A stretch of DNA of 8,711 bases from Candidatus Zhuqueibacterota bacterium (GTDB lineage Bacteria > KSB1 > UBA2214). Positions 6,921 to 8,711 of the stretch are shown here, piece by piece. The first letter of the stretch is position 1; every line of letters starts with the position of its first letter. Where the stretch lies: NCBI GenBank assembly GCA_022706175.1, contig JAKJDB010000081.1:1-8711 (forward strand). Direction: 5' to 3'. The notes beneath the pieces were generated by a model. That model did not search any database. It worked only from the letters and a program-made list of their open reading frames with translations, and was not told where the DNA came from. Made by a program: the position numbers and the translations under genes.

Positions 6921-8099
6921 ATGTTCGATCAACAGGAGTTTTCACGGCGCCGTTTCGTTTCGCTGGGCGCAGCGGCCGCAGTCACTTCCATGGCGGCGAG
7001 CGCTGCCGGCGCTGATCCTTTCCGCGGCCGCGAGACGGACAGCGCCATGCTCAATGTGCTGGCGTTCGGCGCCAGGAGGGACGGCGTCAGCGACGACACC
7101 GCTGCGATTCAAAAGGCATTGAATGAGGCAAGCAAGACCAACGGTTCGGTGTTTCTGCCTGAAGGTGTTTACCGCTGCTCGGAATTGCAGGTGCCGGCGG
7201 GCGTCGGCATGCATGGCTTGCCCACATCCAGTTACAGCCGGGGCATGGGCACGGTTCTCAAACTGACAAACGGAGACGCCCGCTGCCTGATCAATCTGAC
7301 CGGCGCATACGGCGCTTATCTTTTCGGTCTTTGTCTGCACGGCGGCGATTTGCCGGGAGGGGCGCATGGTATTCTGGTTGACAAACCGGATTACGGGACC
7401 CAGGAGGATACGCCGAGGATCGACGGGTGCCGGGTGGAGCATTTCACCGGCGACGGCATCCGCCTGGAACGCATCTGGTGCTTTTGCGTGCGTCACAGTC
7501 ACGCGTTCCTCAACAAGGGGTGCGGCCTGCGTATCCGCGGTTGGGACGGCTTTATTCTCGACAACTGGTTTTCAGGCAATGGTAAGGCGGGTTTTGCCGC
7601 TTATGACGAGAACGCCTCCAACACACTTACCGGCAACCGCATCGAATGGAACCGTGAAGGCGGAATCGTCATTCGCGGTGGAAACCACTATAATATCACC
7701 GGCAATTACATAGATCGGTCCGGACGCGTCGGCATCGCTGTGCTGCCGCGTGACGGCGACAAAGGCAGCCATACGCTGGCTGTCACCGGCAATGTGATCT
7801 ATCGCAGCGGCAAACCGGACTGGGGGCGGGACGATGCGTTCGACAGCGCCCATGTCCGCTTCGAGTCGGTGCAAGGCCTGGCCTTTACCGGCAATGCCAT
7901 GAATTCAGGCAGAGATGACGGCGGCAAGGGGGAGTATTCCCCCGAGTACGGCATGGTCGTTAAAAATTTGGCCCACTCGGTCATCAAGGACAATGTGCTG
8001 TTCAACGGCGCGCTCAAGCAGCTGGTTTTGGATCAGGGCGGCCATGGACCGGAGGTGATTATCAAGGATAATGTGGGTTCATTGAGAAACGGGCTGTGA
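6921..8099 (+). CDS. Tat-exported pectate-lyase-3 / right-handed parallel beta-helix protein
   Basis: A protein of 392 residues. The N-terminus has SRRRFVSLGAAAA (residues 8-20), a twin-arginine signal with probable cleavage after AGA near residue 31. Residues 44-80 match the start of the Pectate_lyase_3 (GH28-related) domain: NVLAFGARRDGVSDDTAAIQ, then VFLPEGVYR, the capping turn that leads into the beta-helix. From about residue 150 to the end come short repeats of the helix type, such as GDGIRLERI, GCGLRIRGWDGFILDNWF, NTLTGNRIEWN, GGIVIRGG and YNITGNYI. Such proteins include polygalacturonases, pectin lyases and epimerases. I could not point to a specific catalytic Asp pair or lyase Arg, so depolymerase, lyase, epimerase or binding protein all remain possible. 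Its place just before a rhamnosidase gene fits action on a pectin-like or other rhamnose-containing glycan. Confidence 0.87.
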   Translation: MFDQQEFSRRRFVSLGAAAAVTSMAASAAGADPFRGRETDSAMLNVLAFGARRDGVSDDTAAIQKALNEASKTNGSVFLPEGVYRCSELQVPAGVGMHGLPTSSYSRGMGTVLKLTNGDARCLINLTGAYGAYLFGLCLHGGDLPGGAHGILVDKPDYGTQEDTPRIDGCRVEHFTGDGIRLERIWCFCVRHSHAFLNKGCGLRIRGWDGFILDNWFSGNGKAGFAAYDENASNTLTGNRIEWNREGGIVIRGGNHYNITGNYIDRSGRVGIAVLPRDGDKGSHTLAVTGNVIYRSGKPDWGRDDAFDSAHVRFESVQGLAFTGNAMNSGRDDGGKGEYSPEYGMVVKNLAHSVIKDNVLFNGALKQLVLDQGGHGPEVIIKDNVGSLRNGL

Positions 8100-8100
8100 C

Positions 8101-8711
8101 ATGACTTGGATTAACCGCAACGCTTTAGTGTTGAGGGGGATCATCGTTGCATGGCTCGGTCTCTCGGATTGCGGGCAAGGGGCTGCCTCGATCAAAGTGA
8201 CGGCGCTGTTCTGCGATCACATGACGGATCCCATCGCCATCGATCATCGCACTCCCAGTCTGCGCTGGAAAATCGCCGGCGATCAGCGCGGTGCGCGGCA
8301 GAGCGCTTTTCATGTTCTGGTCAGCAGAACTCCGGCGACGCTGAAAAGGAACATCGGCGATCTTTGGGACAGCGGCAAAGTGCCGGCTGATTCGCTGACC
8401 GGCATCCGCTATCAGGGGCTGCCGCTCAAATCGGGTGATGTTTGCTGGTGGAAGGTGCGGGTCTGGGATGAACAGGACAAAACCGCCGGCTGGAGCCAAC
8501 CCGCCACCTGGGAGGTGGGGCTGCTGGATTCTTGCGACTGGCAGGCGCGCTGGATCAGCCAAAGGCCGGCTGACGAATCGCCAGGGCCGCTCTTTCGCCG
8601 CACGTTCATGATCGCCAAGCCGGTCGCACGCGCCAGACTGCGCATATACGGACTGGGGTGGTATGAGCTCTACATCAACGGAGTCAGGGTGGGCGACCAG
8701 GTTCTGGCGCC
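8101..8711 (+). CDS. GH78 alpha-L-rhamnosidase, N-terminal part only
   Basis: The ATG at 8101 lies 1 nt after the preceding stop, and the frame stays open to the window edge: 203 residues of a protein that usually has about 900-1,050. Residues 1-30 contain a hydrophobic stretch (IIVAWLGL) and look like a signal peptide; the LSDC that follows is a poor lipobox because of Asp before Cys. Residues about 35-140 match the N-terminal Ig-like domain of bacterial rhamnosidases: DHRTPSLRWKI, LWDSGKV, WWKVRVWDEQDKTAGWSQP, then DWQARWI. From about 155 the Bac_rhamnosid_N domain begins: LFRRTF, then ARLRIYGLGWYELYINGVRVG. GH78 enzymes cleave terminal alpha-L-rhamnose with inversion. The catalytic (alpha/alpha)6 barrel is beyond the window, so activity cannot be judged. 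The upstream Shine-Dalgarno is weak (GAGAAACGGG), which fits coupling to the previous gene. Confidence 0.9.
   Translation, partial: MTWINRNALVLRGIIVAWLGLSDCGQGAASIKVTALFCDHMTDPIAIDHRTPSLRWKIAGDQRGARQSAFHVLVSRTPATLKRNIGDLWDSGKVPADSLTGIRYQGLPLKSGDVCWWKVRVWDEQDKTAGWSQPATWEVGLLDSCDWQARWISQRPADESPGPLFRRTFMIAKPVARARLRIYGLGWYELYINGVRVGDQVLA

Noticed and set aside
8161..8175. Lipoprotein signal in the GH78 protein
   Set aside because: The LSDC sequence has Asp just before the Cys, which does not fit the lipobox; an ordinary signal peptide is at least as likely.

Overview
The window holds six protein-coding genes and one gene remnant, all on the + strand and tightly spaced. It has no RNA genes, insertion sequences or CRISPR arrays that I could see. 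It reads as part of an extracytoplasmic glycan-degradation cluster. In order: the 3' part of a GH92 exo-alpha-mannosidase (1-1643); a secreted FG-GAP/VCBS repeat protein that overlaps it by 4 nt (1640-3607); a Tat-exported FAD-dependent oxidoreductase (3667-5019); a degraded carbon-nitrogen hydrolase (about 5036-5326); a secreted three-domain calcineurin-like metallophosphoesterase (5341-6870); a Tat-exported pectate-lyase-3/parallel beta-helix protein (6921-8099); and the 5' part of a GH78 alpha-L-rhamnosidase (from 8101, cut by the window edge).

The organism is probably a Gram-negative heterotroph with moderately high GC, working Sec and Tat export and clear Shine-Dalgarno sites. The gene families are common in Bacteroidota and relatives (FCB group), and in Planctomycetota, Verrucomicrobiota and uncultivated phyla such as KSB1 or Latescibacterota. 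No marker gene is present, so this is only an inference. No SusC/SusD pair, transporter, regulator or T9SS tail is visible.

The genes probably form one transcription unit. The gaps are -4, 59, about 320 (filled by the remnant), 50 and 1 nt, with no convincing terminator. Every intact gene whose N-terminus is visible encodes an export signal, so the products would act together outside the cytoplasm. GH92 and GH78 would remove terminal mannose and rhamnose, and the beta-helix protein would bind or cleave an acidic or pectin-like backbone. The propeller protein may bind ligand or be an unclassified enzyme. The oxidoreductase and metallophosphoesterase would act on sugars or substituents that cannot be named from sequence.

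The main surprise is the stretch between the oxidoreductase and the metallophosphoesterase. It is not empty: one frame carries the middle of a nitrilase-superfamily protein, up to the likely catalytic lysine, joined directly to what looks like the normal C-terminal end of that family. The catalytic cysteine region and the N-terminus are gone. The GH92 gene also appears to lack or replace a usually conserved segment, so the locus may be partly decaying or rearranged.
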